Positions 49,397 through 61,463 of a stretch of DNA of 64,000 bases are shown piece after piece. The translations under genes were made by a program, and so were the position numbers. The notes under the pieces were generated by a model that was not told the DNA's origin, did no database searches, and saw only the letters and a list, made by a program, of their open reading frames with translations. The first letter of the stretch is position 1. Each line of letters starts with the position of its first letter. This stretch comes from Cyanoderma ruficeps (taxonomy: Eukaryota; Chordata; Aves; Passeriformes; Timaliidae): assembly GCA_008694505.1 (NCBI GenBank), contig VZDJ01000998.1, positions 124,001 through 188,000 on the forward strand. The letters are read 5' to 3'.

Positions 49397-50241
49397 GACT
49401 AAAGTAAGCTACTGGACCTATTTACGTTGATGAAAAATCTTTAATTGACTTTTAGAAGAGCCTAGTTTTCCCTTCTTCCTTAATTTATAAGTCTTAGGAA
49501 TTTGAATATGAGATGACTTTATGATGACAAAGCTCAATAATGTATGCAGGCTGTGTGTAGCTGCAACATCAAAGCTATGAAAATTTAATGTAAGTAATCA
49601 ACATAAATTTATTTTTTGAGACAGAAGACTTGTTTTGGCTTTAGCCCAGGAAATCATTAATTGGATACTTAATTTCATACATGTGACTCTTCTGTTGGCT
49701 TGGAATAACTCCTACACTTGACTTAAACACATAATCCACATTCTTAGGGATCTTAACTGTATGACGATAGTCCTGCCCTTATTGGTATGTGATTCTTCAA
49801 TCACCTGTGACTAATCAATACCTGACACTTTTGCGAACATTACATATGTTGCATGTATTGGATATATTTGGATAAATTTGAATATTGAATATTAAATAAC
49901 ACTGATTTCCTCATTTTTTTGTAGAGCTAATGAAAGATTTGTGCATACAAAAACCTATTTTAATAATAAGCGATGTCGCTTTCTATGAACTTCTAATGCT
50001 AAGATCATCATAGCTATATTTAGTCTATTAGACACTAAACTTGTGTTGTTTGGATGATGAAATTATGAACAGTGAAAGGGGACAATGTTAAACTTCCAAG
50101 TAAATGGCTTGGCATGAGGACAGCAGTGTCTGTTGGTGGATTAACTCTACAAAAGTCTTAGGATTTTAGCACTGCAAAATCAGGATGATGCCATCATAGT
50201 GGACGCTTTCAGTTAAATTTCTTGGGTATATCTTATGAAGA
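49397..50241. other. LRRC2 intron, nothing recognised
   Basis: About 0.85 kb of AT-rich intron. Confidence 0.55.
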
Positions 50242-50905
50242 TGTCATGATCCAATCAGTGAGAAATGCCTCTGCACTAATTAAGGTGCAAACTACACCAT
50301 ATGCTGAAGTCAACAACACGGATTTTATTTAACCATCAATATGAAGTAGAAAGAAAGAAATAGAAAAGGCAGAGGGGGGAGAGATATAAAGTAGAAGATA
50401 AATGTCCTGTTGGTCCTTAATCACCCTGGGCTTCTTGGTGGTGGGGTTCCTAAAGTCTTTCAAAACTCCTCACTATTCATACATTTTAGCAAAACAAAGG
50501 AATTAATGCTCATTGGCTACACTGTTCTCTTATCCTATTGGTCACATAATTACCTCACTTCTAATGACAGAAAGTTCACGTTCTTAGTTTTTCTCTTCTT
50601 TAGGGTTGGTGGGTTTCTTGGGCTGGTGAGGTGATTTGGTGCTTGCGATCTTCCCCTGCAGGAATTACCTTTTATCCAGATGGAGATTATTTCAGCACAG
50701 TTGCTGAGTCGGCTTTCTTTGAGGCCCATAAATTCTGCATTCTTTGTGGTCACTATCACTGATAGATTCTTCTCCCCAGGCTTTGTTAACTTCCCCCATG
50801 AGATAACACTTGGAGAATAGCACCATCTTTATCTTATCTCAAGCTCCTGATGTGGTGGCTTAATTTACTTAATTTACTTAATTTCCAGGTATCATCCACA
50901 GAGGC
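50242..50905 (-). mobile_element. Possible LTR, antisense (tentative)
   Basis: Starts TGTCATGATCC and has TTTATT at 50324-50329 (AATAAA on the minus strand) after AACACGGATT, the same arrangement as the U5/R part of the other antisense LTRs here. It contains CTATTGGTCACATAATTACC and CCCCTGCAGGAATTACC blocks. The right end is not defined and may extend toward 51170; no target duplication was found. Confidence 0.4.
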
Positions 50906-53237
50906 CTCTTCAGAGGGGCTTTGGTGATTATGGATGCTATCCATACAACAGCTTGGGGTGAGATTTGCTTGACTGGCCATAAGCATACGAGCAGTGTGCA
51001 TACAGTTTACTACAGTGTGAGTTTTTTTCTGGATGTGTTGTCCAGGATGTACTACCCAGATCTCCCCTCCATCAGGCCTGGAGTTAGTGCCATCCTGTCA
51101 CTCCATTCTGTGCTTATCTCATCTCATGGCGGAGTCCTTCCCCTTAACAGAGGCCTTAACAGTGTTTGACACAGACAACTGTGCTCTTTAAGCCATTGCA
51201 TAAGATACAACCAAAGTGCAGTTTGATTTCATGTATTTTTGGGCTTCATAGGGTTTAGTCACAAAACACATGAAATTAGTACTCTGTTTCTAAGCCACTG
51301 GCTTGACTGTTGAATGCCTTTGCTTTATCAAGCTTAAGAGTCCAATTCAGCAGTCTGATGGTGAACTGGGCTATAAATACACAACCATATCTTCATGAAG
51401 GGTATCTTCTGTCTCTAAAGATTCTTGTACTAAGTTTCTGTAATGGGTGCTTTTATCCATGAATGTCAACAAGACCATACAAGAGGTTATACTTACAGCT
51501 CGATAGAAAAGATAGGCACTTGGTTTGAAGTCATGATATCTAAGTGGACAACTATGCAGTTTGCTCCTAGGATGTTTCCTTTTCACATATATCCTGCTGT
51601 GTTTAACAGGTTAATAATGAGTGTCTATCTATGGGAAAATATAGTCGTACAAATAGTTTTTTACTTGACTTCTGAAATTTCTGGCCAAAAGCACATTTGT
51701 AATGCATGGATAGACATTTCTAGGTTAATCCTTTTCATGTCTTATCATGTATTGACTTTGACGGGTTGCAGTTTCTGTCATTTACATGTCATTGAAAAAC
51801 ATGGTATTTTAACACAACGTTACGCCTTTAAATATGTTGATGCTCTGCTGCAGGCAATTCATGGTAAATAAGCATGCAATCTTATGGGCAAATCCCTTTC
51901 ACAGCAAAAAAGCAGAAAAAAAAATAAAACCATACCCATTAATCAAATAATAATTCATTCTGGGACATGTTGTCCTTCTCCTTCAACTAAAGGGTTAACT
52001 GCCAGAGAGAAAAAGAAGCAGTAGACCTCTACAATGTTGTCTGGATTAATTCTGTGAACAAAATTATGAAGATAAGCTAAAATGGTGCAGTTTGTCAAAG
52101 AAAAATGACAAGAATGATGAAACATAAGTACCACAATAAGTCTGTCCAGGTAGCTATACTATTAAATATAGCTATTCGGCATTTGCTGGTAACATATCAC
52201 GAAGATATTAAACTAAAAATTCCATTAGATTTCAAGATACCCTAAAAAGTGGACAGCTTTGTTAAATATTACCCTAAAAGTACAAGTGCTGAAGGCCTGT
52301 GGCATACACAATATAATCATGGCTCCAAATGTTCTGATGCATGCCGAACCAAAATTTGTATTGATAGATTTTGTTGTTCTGTTTGTACATTTTTATGGGA
52401 ATACAAACTCGTGAAAATGTGTATTTTAATCTAACCAAGTGTTAAAGTATTAAACCAATCTGTATACCATACTACTGGAAAAATGGAAGAAGCAGCTATA
52501 TTCCTTAAAAAGGTAATACTGCCATATTAAGATTGGTTGTAATATTTAATACAATAAAGCACTTTCAGGGAAGACTAGTTGAAGAAATATAAATTTTCCA
52601 TCTAATCTGAATATTACCAAGTTGTTTCAGTGTGACAGGTAACTGCATGTAAAAGCAAACTGTTTAGGAACTAGAGTGAACAGTAAAGAAAGTATATTTT
52701 AACATATATCTGCTACTCTCTGTTTAGAGATGATGACTTTTCTTCTTTGGGGATGGTTTGAGAACATTTTGGGTGGCATTTAAACATTGTGGGACAGTGT
52801 TTTAATTCTGTACTTGCAAAATTTTTGGGAGGAGAGTTTGTTGAAATACATGTATCAGCAGTTTTAGCAAGATATTCTGAGTTTAGAGAAACTTTAAATA
52901 CTTGCTTGGGATTTGAAATCATCATGATGATTTGAAACCACAAAGTTATTGCAGTATAAAGATGGTGCCGGTTATCTTCTTTATGGTCTTGTTGCTACAA
53001 ACTAGAAAAGTCACTGTGCTTTCCTTGTTCAAAGAGAGATTCTGTTTTTCTGGAAACAAGACTCAGCATCAGGAAAATTTCCAGAGTATGACTGAGCGTT
53101 CATTGCCTGTAGTCAGCCCCCAAAATGACAAAATGGTTGGAAAGTAAGAAGTGTCACAATAAAATGTGTTTGTCTGCTCTGAATCTGTAGTGAGACATAT
53201 CCATGGTGATGACTCACCATGACTGTTTTAAGACAGT

Positions 53238-53262
53238 GGGGGGTGGGGGGGGGCGGGGGGGA
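53238..53262 (+). repeat. G-rich run, possible G-quadruplex
   Basis: Runs of six, nine and seven G broken only by single T and C, on the coding strand of LRRC2. The geometry allows intramolecular G-quadruplex formation in DNA or in the intronic RNA. Confidence 0.8.
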
Positions 53263-53419
53263 GATTTTGAAATTATATCTTTGACTTCAGGAACTCTGAA
53301 AGTCTATTTTTGAAAGATAGACTTCATTGAGTAGTCATTTGTAATAGGATAGATTCAGTAAATCTCCCTGAAAATACTTCTCAAGATACAAGATTTTGCA
53401 GTTTATGAGGTTATAACTA

Positions 53420-53570
53420 ACAAAAAGAAACAGCAAGCAAATAAAACCCATAAAACCCCAAACCAAACAAGAAACCTACATTCCGCAGAAACAAAAACAG
53501 CAACAAAAAACCAACACCCCCAAAAACCAAGCCCAGAAACAAAAACAACCCACAAAAAGCCACCATCAAA
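53420..53570. repeat. A/C-rich low-complexity tract
   Basis: About 150 bp built of AAACC, AAACAA and CCCAAAAACC variants with almost no T or G. The reverse-strand frame here (53417-53620) reads a low-complexity Phe/Leu/Gly chain and is not a gene. Confidence 0.8.
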
Positions 53571-54748
53571 AAGTCTCTAAAGAAATGAACTCTGTCACAG
53601 TACCATGTTGTGAGTAGCAAGGGTCAAATTAAGATGAAAGTCGGGCAGTATTACAATAAAAAGGCGCTTCTATAATAATATACCCCTCCGGTCTTAATTC
53701 TTAATAATTAAAAAATAATTGTCAAGGATTCAGAATGTATTTTATTACTTTATCATTTTTTCATATTTTATCCTTTGCATGTCATCTCCTCTCCTTGGAA
53801 GTGGAAAATGTGTTTGGTTTGAGGTTTTTTTCTATATTCTAAGGTACCTTCAGACAAAGGCCAAGGAAAGTTTTTTGCTACCTTTTTTTCTGTATCATGA
53901 TCTGTAGAGTTTGATTGTGATGGTGAGTGATGATTAGAATCTCAGAAATACAATTTCAATTCAAAAATAGTTTTCTGGTTAACATTTATACTCCTTTGCC
54001 ATTCATTTAAGCCAGCTGCATGCATTTATGAACACTGATGGAGTGCATAATTGATTCACTACACAGAGAGCTCTACTCAACTCATTAATTTCTTTAACAG
54101 GTATATTTTACATTTGTACTTAATCTTCATTGCATTTAGTATTTATTACTTAAAAATAGAATTCCTTTGAAAATTATTCCAATAAAAATATCTACTCTAC
54201 TCGATTATATATTTAGTTTGCAGTATGGAAGATTTTAAAGATCTTTGAAAAATATTGGACCAAATTATCTGTTGGCTTAAATTGATAGTTTCATTTTCTA
54301 ACTGTGTCCTAGTATTACACTCTCAATGCACGATAAAGTTATAGTGAAGGGAAATGTTATAATTTTTATAGGGGTTATCAAATCTCTGATTTTGAGAATG
54401 GTAACCTGGTATCTATTGCTTATAAAAATTGTCTTTTGTTACCTCAGAATCAAGTAATTTTCTGGTTCCAGACTTGTCATCTAAACCTGTAGGGTTTTAA
54501 AGAATAAAAATTTCATTCAATCCCCTGATGCTGTTAGAAAGGTGATGAACAATTTGGGAGGTAGGTATTTCTGAATTACTTTTTTAATAAAATGATGACT
54601 AAGAGACAAGGCTGGAAAAATGGTTGAGTAAAAAAATAATGAATTCTTATCTTTCTAAGTGCTTTTAGGGGAATAAAAATGGTTGATGAATGAAATGTCT
54701 TCTTGTATTTGCAAAAAGTAACTAAAATAAACCACCACTTCTTTCTAG

Positions 54749-54894
54749 CTAAGTAACCTGAAACAACTCACATTTGTGGATGTGTCAGCAAACAAGTTCC
54801 ATTCTATTCCAATTTGTGTCCTCCGGATGTCTAATTTGCAGTGGTTGGATATTAGCAGCAACAGCCTGAAAGATCTCCCAGAAGACATAGACAG
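54749..54894 (+). CDS. LRRC2: LRRC2 coding exon, leucine-rich repeats
   Basis: The exon is 146 bp. The TTCTAG acceptor ends at 54748 and the donor GTAACT begins at 54895; phase 0 in, two bases of a split Arg codon out. It encodes [17 protein letters not shown] and [13 protein letters not shown], two repeats with the Asn of the LxxN position intact. There are no stops or frameshifts. Confidence 0.95.
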
Positions 54895-56998
54895 GTAACT
54901 CATCTTCTAATTCAATGACAGGTATAGGGACTCTTAAGTGAATTTAGAAAGTAACAAGCTTCCAAGGGACGCTTCAGATGGAAAGTCATATTTGGAAATG
55001 TAGCACCTAATTTTGAACGTAAACATTTCTGTTATTATTGATGGACAAGGCTCAAGAACAAAAACTACTTTTACTAGCTCACTGATGACAGTTAACAAAA
55101 TGTATTTTCTGCTGCTTTCGCAATAACTTGTCATTATATCTAGACATCATTTTTGCAAAGTTCACCGGATATGCTCTGCCCCAATTCCAGCAAAAGGGGA
55201 TCACCATATGCAATTGGCAGCAGTAACTCTCTGAAGGGTGGAGGTGTAGGAGGAGAAGGTGAACTAAAGTGTATTTAAGTTACTAAAAAAACTTGATAAA
55301 CTTTTTTGGTAAAGAATAAAAATATTGGTACAATTCAAAAACCCCGCTGACAATCCTCCCCTTCTACTCTGACGTATATATGAATGTGCGCACACATACT
55401 CACTCTCCTAGTTTAGATAACTGCTTTGAACTAGTTTTTTTTAAAAAATCATGCTGATCCTTTTAATGGGATTTGCTAGCCTGAGAAAGCACTTTTCTTA
55501 TCCCTGAGCTTATCTATTTACTCTAGAGTGCTGCAGTGACTTGGTTTACAAAAATTTACCTAGCCTTAAGTGAAAAAACCCAAACATATTAGCTAAAGTT
55601 TGTTAAAAAATATTCAGGATTATTTATTTATCTGGGAATAGAAATCCCTGAGGCAGAAGAAACTTCACAGAAAACTCATTCACTCCTAACTTCTGCAAGG
55701 CCTTTTTTGCTCGGCAAAAATACTTTTCTGGGACATTGTGTAATCACAGATTATTCTGACAGCAGCACTGGTCTTAACTTGTGTTAGTAATTCACAACAA
55801 ACAATAAACTTGCCATTTTTCCCCAAGAGATCTGACCAGAGATTCAACTAACTTCGAAGAGTTTCCAAGAGGATATTTTCTTTTATGGGAGGATACCCTC
55901 TCAATTTAAGCAACCTTTTTTCCCTGTAACCTGTATTCCCCTAGCTTCAAATTATTCCCTTTCTACTTTTCATCTTCTCTATTTTGTACTAAGTTGCCAG
56001 ATTTGATGCTAGAGTATCATAATCAGGCACCAAAAAATAAGGGTTTTTTTGTTTGACTTTGGGCTCATGTGCATTCAGAAGAATTAAAAATGTCAGGATA
56101 ACCCTAGCATCAGTAAACTTATACTCTCATTCAGACTCATTATTTCAATGCCTGTGGTGTGTCAAAGAACCTCAGTGAATTATTTTTGTCTGTAATGCCA
56201 TTACAATAGTCTGTGATTAATAAAGATGATTTGACAGTAAACTGAAACCTTACTTAATATTTTTACCTGAATTGAAACAAACCACATGGGCCTGATACAC
56301 ATAGCCTGCCAACAGTATTTTAGGAGTGGACCCTTCCAGTCAAATAAGAAAAATTTGTTTCATCAATTTGCTATGCTTTTTGTCTTCTACCTAATACAAG
56401 GAATAAAGGCTCAGACACAAATTTCTATTGCATTAGGAAAAGCCAGGGGAAATAAAAGTTCCTCCACAAAACACTGTCATTAAATTGATTTCATTGGGAC
56501 AACTTGCAAGAGCCTTTTGATGAGGAGCTGGTCTTTCTCTTGCTCCCCACAGTATTAATTACTAGTGAAAAACAATAGATGGAGATGTACTGCCTACCAC
56601 AGAAAAACCTAACTCATAGAAACCAGCATATGGGCAAAAGTGTGAGCTTGTGGCCTGTATTTTTCTTTAGTTGCAGGATGCACATGGTGAGGCTTTATAT
56701 CACGTTCTAGCAATATTTTTTGTATGAAAGCACAGTAAAACCTTTTATCTTGAGCATGCTTCTGATTATTTGTTTGAGGTATGCTATTAATACTATAATG
56801 CTTAACCAGTATGGATGTTTCCATTAATGTTGATGAAATTTTGTGAAAGTAGTGTTTGAGTGACTTTTTAAGATGACAAAGATGTTGCATGCAATTGCTC
56901 CTATTATACACAAGACTAAGTAAGAATTACTATGTTGGATAGATGCTCCTGTCTGAAATAGATATTCTGCTTCACCTCTATCTTTGACATCTTTACAG
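54895..56998. other. LRRC2 intron, nothing recognised
   Basis: 2.1 kb intron with GT-AG ends. No interspersed repeat is recognised; frames on both strands are short and motif-free. Confidence 0.6.
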
Positions 56999-57154
56999 GT
57001 TAGATGAATTGCAGACACTTCTCCTACAGAAAAACAAGTTGACTTATCTTCCACGAGCTCTTGTCAATATGCCAAAGCTCAGTTTGCTAGTTGTCAGTGG
57101 TGATGACCTGGTTGAGATACCGACAGCCATCTGTGAGTCAACCACAGGTTTAAA
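56999..57154 (+). CDS. LRRC2: LRRC2 coding exon, last leucine-rich repeats
   Basis: The exon is 156 bp. The CTTTACAG acceptor ends at 56998 and the donor GTAAGT begins at 57155. It begins with the last base of the split Arg codon, encodes [18 protein letters not shown] and later L-L-V-V-S-G-D-D-L, and ends with two bases of a Lys codon. The V-V-S-G-D motif is a family hallmark. The minus-strand frame 56824-57054 is a shadow. Confidence 0.95.
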
Positions 57155-58932
57155 GTAAGTGAGAGAGAAAGGGAAATATTCTTAAGAAGATAAGGTAAGA
57201 TACACCCAGGAGAAATGCTTTCAACCAGCATCAGTTTCTACAAATTCTGACCCAATTTATATCAGAGTGGTAAAGGAGGCACTAAAAAGATTGGAAATTA
57301 CAGAGGATCTGCAGTTGCATGATTTTCATCTACCTGTTACCCACACTGGGCATCTGTATGTCTAAACTGCTCTTTCTGGGTGGGCTGGGTCACAGTAGCT
57401 TTAACTCTGGAGTTGCAAAACCCTGCTTTCAGAGTGGGACCAGTAGCCTGGAAGCTGCCAAGCTTAGTGCTGCCAAAAGCATCTTGCTGGGAGAGGGATA
57501 CATGGCTGGCAAAATGTTAAGTAAGGTCACTTGGGTTTAGTAGTTCTTTGCTGTGAAATACCACCTTATTGCTGTGTGTGGATAAGAGTAAAAGACCTTT
57601 CATTCTGCAATTACAGAGGTATTGCATTTCTGCAGGCAATGTTCATGTTTTTGATTATGGAGCCATTTCAGACTTTATACTGGGTTTGGCTCAGAGTGGA
57701 ATTAGCTGTGGATAGAATTTCCTTTCCCCTCTTAGAGCTATTCCTTGCACTAGTAGCTAGAAAGATATTGATAACACTTCAGTGTTTTTAGCAATTGCTG
57801 AACAGTGGTGGCACAGCATCAAGGCTGTCTCTCCAATCCTCCCCTAAGAAAGCACTGTAGGCTGAGGGTGAGCTGGAGTTTGGGAGTGGACACAGCCAGG
57901 AACAGCTGACCCCAACTGACCAAAGGGATATTTCATACCATACAATGTCATGCTCAGCATATAAAGCTAAAAGAAAGGAGAAGGGTGGCAGATGATGTAT
58001 TATTGAAATGTTTGTATTCCAAAGAAATCAAGTACATATACTGGGTCTCTGCTTCCCAGGAAGTGGCTAGACATTACCTGTTGAGAAATAGAGAGTTATT
58101 TTTGGTTTGCTTTGATTTTCTTCTATGCACAGGTTTTGCTTTTCTCAAGCTTATCAACAATTTTTTAATCTGCTATTCTCCCTTGTCTCATTGAGGAGAG
58201 GGGCAGAGAGAGGTGCTTGGTGGGCACCTGGGCCAAACAAGTCAGCTGATAACAAATTCACGGCAATTCATAAGATTTTTAGAATGCCATATGATTTGAT
58301 GGAACATTTGTTCTTCTGAAAGTAACAACTTTAACTTTTTTTCCTTCTTGGAATGAAAATCAGAGATTTTCAGAATGCTATGCAAATCTTATTTGCACAT
58401 TGCATAAGTTGTTTATGTAACCACCTAGTTTTTCACTTGCAAACTGTAGCTTTGCAAAATTTGCAATTACAAAGTAATGCATGCCCTGTCATGTATTGTA
58501 AAAGATAAGTAATGTAATAACCAAAAAATGAAGGTACACATTGTGAGATGAATGATGCTGGCAAAATTCTAGATTGCTAAGCAATATTGTTTGGATGAAG
58601 TTCATATTCCTGATTAACCAATGGGGAAATTACAGTGTAGGAGTTCCGTAATAAAGAACTATACCTGTTATTGCAAAGAATAATTTATGAAAATAGATGG
58701 GAAAAAAAACCTGATAATTTTTATATGGAAAGTGGATTATAGAGACAATTCCACTTGAAATGTAAATTTCTAATAATTGATGTATCCTAGCTATGCCATA
58801 ATGCAAAATTTAGATAATTTAGCTCTTCACATTTCTGCTTCTGGCTCTGGTAGCAATTTTTAAAATGTCATTCATGATGGCCAGCGATATTCAGCTGCCT
58901 GTACATATATTTGTGTATTAATTTCTCTGTAG
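57155..58932. other. LRRC2 intron, nothing recognised
   Basis: 1.8 kb intron with GT-AG ends and ordinary composition. The open frames at 57319-57791 have no motif or splice support. Confidence 0.6.
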
Positions 58933-59069
58933 ATTTGTAAGTCTCAAGGATGGTCCAGTTGAAACGATTGTATGCGAAGACACTGAAGAAATTATAGAAA
59001 GTGAACGTGAACGTGAGCAAGTTGAAAAAGAGTTTATGAAAGCATACCTTGAAGACCTAAGGGGAAGGG
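58933..59069 (+). CDS. LRRC2: LRRC2 coding exon, C-terminal charged region
   Basis: The exon is 137 bp. The CTCTGTAG acceptor ends at 58932 and the donor GTATGT begins at 59070; one base in, one base out. It encodes F-V-S-L-K-D-G-P, then a Glu-rich helix (E-S-E-R-E-R-E-Q-V-E-K-E) and A-Y-L-E-D-L-R. The acidic then mixed-charge helix after the last repeat matches the family's C-terminal region. Confidence 0.94.
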
Positions 59070-60514
59070 GTATGTGTAAATCTGCAGTAAGCTCCCTGCT
59101 ATCTTGGATATAAATGCAGAAGTACATTGTAAACATTCATTTTTAAAAGGACAAGCAATATACCCTTAAACCCTACTTGTCTTTTATGGTATTAAATACG
59201 ACTAATAGTGAAATGCCAAATCTGCTTTGTTAAAAGTTTGGACCCTATTTAACTGGACCCTTGATATTGAACAAACGTATACAAAATTGTGTTTGTATAT
59301 GTCTTAACCTTAATTGATTGATGACGTACACAAAGAATAATCTTAATCGCTAGATGTACTTACTTCTCTTGGTATTAGTATTAGTGATTTTAAATTCCTA
59401 AAGAACTGCTTCTCCTCAAAATGAAGCACAGTATATATATGAAAGCCTCATTTTATTGGTAGAATATTCTTTGACAACATTTTCTGCTTCAAGGTACTAA
59501 CAATTTAACCACTGTACAATTACAGAAAAATACCTGCTTTTATCTTTTTTACATAGAACTCAAAACTTTACGTATAACTTCATGTTGCTATTCTGGTTTA
59601 TATTTACCATCATTGAAAAATCCTTGCTCTCTTTAGTGTTCTTTAGTAAGATTCATTAGGAAAACAGGAAAGTTTCCTCCGAGACAGAATACCCCATAGG
59701 CTTGTTTTAATTCCTTTAATAGTTTGTGTGTAGAAAGGACTTTTGGAATGAATATTAGAGTGGACTTTCATTGGTTGCATTTAATTTAAGTGATCTATAC
59801 AGTGGTCCTACAAAAACTGTTAAAAGAGAAATATAAAGAAATGCCACAGGGTGTGGCTTCATAATACTTATCATGTTCTCAGGCTGGGCTTCGGTTTGTC
59901 AACATCTATAAGCTGTGAGTATGAATACTCTTTCTGTCTATTCCTAAATTGATGTCTGCTATAAAAGTGCTGGAATCTGATAATGGCAACAATAGCGGTT
60001 AAAATGGAGAGAAGAAAGCAATGGAGAAAAAACTAAGGTCATAATTTGGCTTTAGAAGCAACCATAACATATGTAGTGATGGAGTTGTATTTACAGTCTT
60101 AAGAACTGTGGAAGCCTTTTAGCTGCCTGAAACATGCATTTGACCCTGTTTAGAATAGCCAGCTTTATGCTTTTCTGGGGCAAAGCAGCTCAGGGATACA
60201 GTTTTCTTCCTTCCCAGCCAAAACTTACCTCCCTGCTTTTTATGAAGAATTTGGATCATGAATCACTTTTGTATTTCCTGCTTCTCAACTTCTGTGCTAT
60301 AGATAATGCCAATACTTTTGAAAAACAGACTGTAGAAGGAATATCTTCCATAAAATATGAACCAGCAGAATTTCTGAAAGATAACACAGAGATAATTTCC
60401 AGAATACCTTTGAAACAAGACCAAACCCGGCTGTTTCTAGCTAAGGGCTCCATTTATTTGTGCTGGATTACATAACTAAAGCCTGAAATTTATTTCTCTT
60501 TTCTCTTTTTGCAG
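59070..60514. other. Last LRRC2 intron, nothing recognised
   Basis: 1.4 kb intron with GT-AG ends. The + frame at 60134-60475 ends before the last acceptor and has no family similarity. Confidence 0.6.
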
Positions 60515-60564
60515 AGTCTTCTCCTTCCTACACTACAAAAGTAATGCTCAGTCTCCAGCTCTGA
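60515..60564 (+). CDS. LRRC2: LRRC2 terminal coding exon and stop
   Basis: After a long pyrimidine tract and GCAG acceptor (AG at 60513-60514), the exon completes a Glu codon and encodes S-S-P-S-Y-T-T-K-V-M-L-S-L-Q-L before TGA at 60562-60564. The P-S-Y-T-T-K-V and S-L-Q-L end are conserved in vertebrate LRRC2. It is too short to have been found as a separate open frame. Confidence 0.93.
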
Positions 60565-61031
60565 AGATTAAAAATCTCTGGATCTCTACTGAATATCTGA
60601 ATAACTCTCTTTTTATCTACCTGAATAGTAAACACATGGAAATACAGATGGCTAGAATGACATCAAAATTATTTTTTTGTTTCTGTAGTCTTTTCAAGTA
60701 ACTACAGACAAAACAAGGAGCACTAGAACCTTCGTAAGATGCTGTTTCACATTTTAAGTTAACATGTTTATTTTCAAGTTCACAGCAACAGCCACGAATT
60801 TGCATATAGACCTGCTGAAAGTAAATATTCACTGTAACTAAGCATATACAGGCATTGCTGAAGAATGAAGACACTGAATGTAGTTGAAACAGCGAAACAA
60901 AAAACTGATCTTAGGAAGAGTTCTGATTTTATAAAAGGGGATCGACTGATTTAGAAAATGAATGTGATCTGTTGTTTGCTTAAGACCAAACACACATTTA
61001 GGTATTTACAATCTTCAAATGAGAACGCACC
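60565..61031 (+). other. LRRC2: Probable LRRC2 3' UTR / 3' flank
   Basis: 467 bp between the stop codon and the downstream LTR. No canonical AATAAA was seen. An ATTAAA occurs too close to the stop (about 60569) to be convincing, and only weak variants (AGTAAA, TATAAA) occur later. The cleavage site may lie in or beyond the retroviral LTR, or use a variant signal. Confidence 0.5.
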
Positions 61032-61311
61032 TGTCGCAATTTATGACACGAAAGAACGACACGCACCCATCAGGTCGAAGCGAGGCGCAAAAGAAGGGCA
61101 CCTCATTATGGTTTGGGGTTTAAATAGGATTTGGGATTTGAACAAAGATTGGGAGATGAGAGGAGCACCCCTCTGACCCCAGTGGTCAACCCAGCAGTCC
61201 ATCATGGAGAAAAATGAAAACAGTCTACTTTTGTTTATGTTACATTTGTGAGAGACTCCACTAGAAGGTATGTAAACAAGATCATCAGAAGGCTAAAGAA
61301 TCAGGGCGACA
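61032..61311 (-). mobile_element. 3' LTR of the class II provirus
   Basis: 280 bp. Read on the minus strand it starts TGTCGCCC and ends TTGCGACA. It is preceded in that reading by a purine-rich AAAAAGGGTGAGA tract (complement of 61312-61324), the expected polypurine primer for plus-strand synthesis. A TATTTAAA-type TATA box lies at about 61119-61126 (minus strand). CpG-containing text near the end (GCGCCTCGCTTCG on the minus strand) is well preserved. Confidence 0.82.
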
Positions 61312-61463
61312 TCTCACCCTTTTTGCGTTAGGAAAAAAGAAAAACGAACAATGTTCAGTCTTGTGGAGGGACCATCAGGGTGAACACTCACGCCGTCTGC
61401 ATCTGAGTTGTCACTTCATGGTAATCCATTTGCTGCCTTTCATTTGGTCACGGTCTCCAGCTT

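Larger units (their letters stand above)
50906..54748. other. LRRC2 intron, no gene recognised
   Basis: About 3.8 kb of intron. Contains a G-run at 53238-53262 and a C/A-rich tract at about 53420-53570, both listed. Open frames at 51443-51871 and 53719-53907 have no motif support. Confidence 0.5.
1..61031 (+). other. LRRC2: LRRC2 gene, 5'-truncated by the window edge
   Basis: Seven exons on the + strand join into one uninterrupted frame encoding about 330 residues. The product has an N-terminal part rich in charged residues, then roughly seven to eight leucine-rich repeats with the LxxLxLxxNxLxxLP-type spacing, then a short acidic, charged C-terminal tail. The sequence order and the short C-terminal tail ending in S-L-Q-L match vertebrate LRRC2, which is about 370 residues long. 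About 40 N-terminal residues, including the start codon, are therefore on exons left of position 1. LRRC2 is known as a striated-muscle and heart-enriched protein linked to mitochondria; its molecular role is not settled. Intron sizes are about 13.9, 16.0, 20.8, 2.1, 1.8 and 1.4 kb. The promoter is outside the window. The 3' end is not fixed, so the right limit here is simply the start of the downstream LTR. Confidence 0.93.

Noticed and set aside
60134..60475. 113-codon + frame just before the last LRRC2 exon
   Set aside because: It lies in the last intron, has no family similarity, and ends before the acceptor site.
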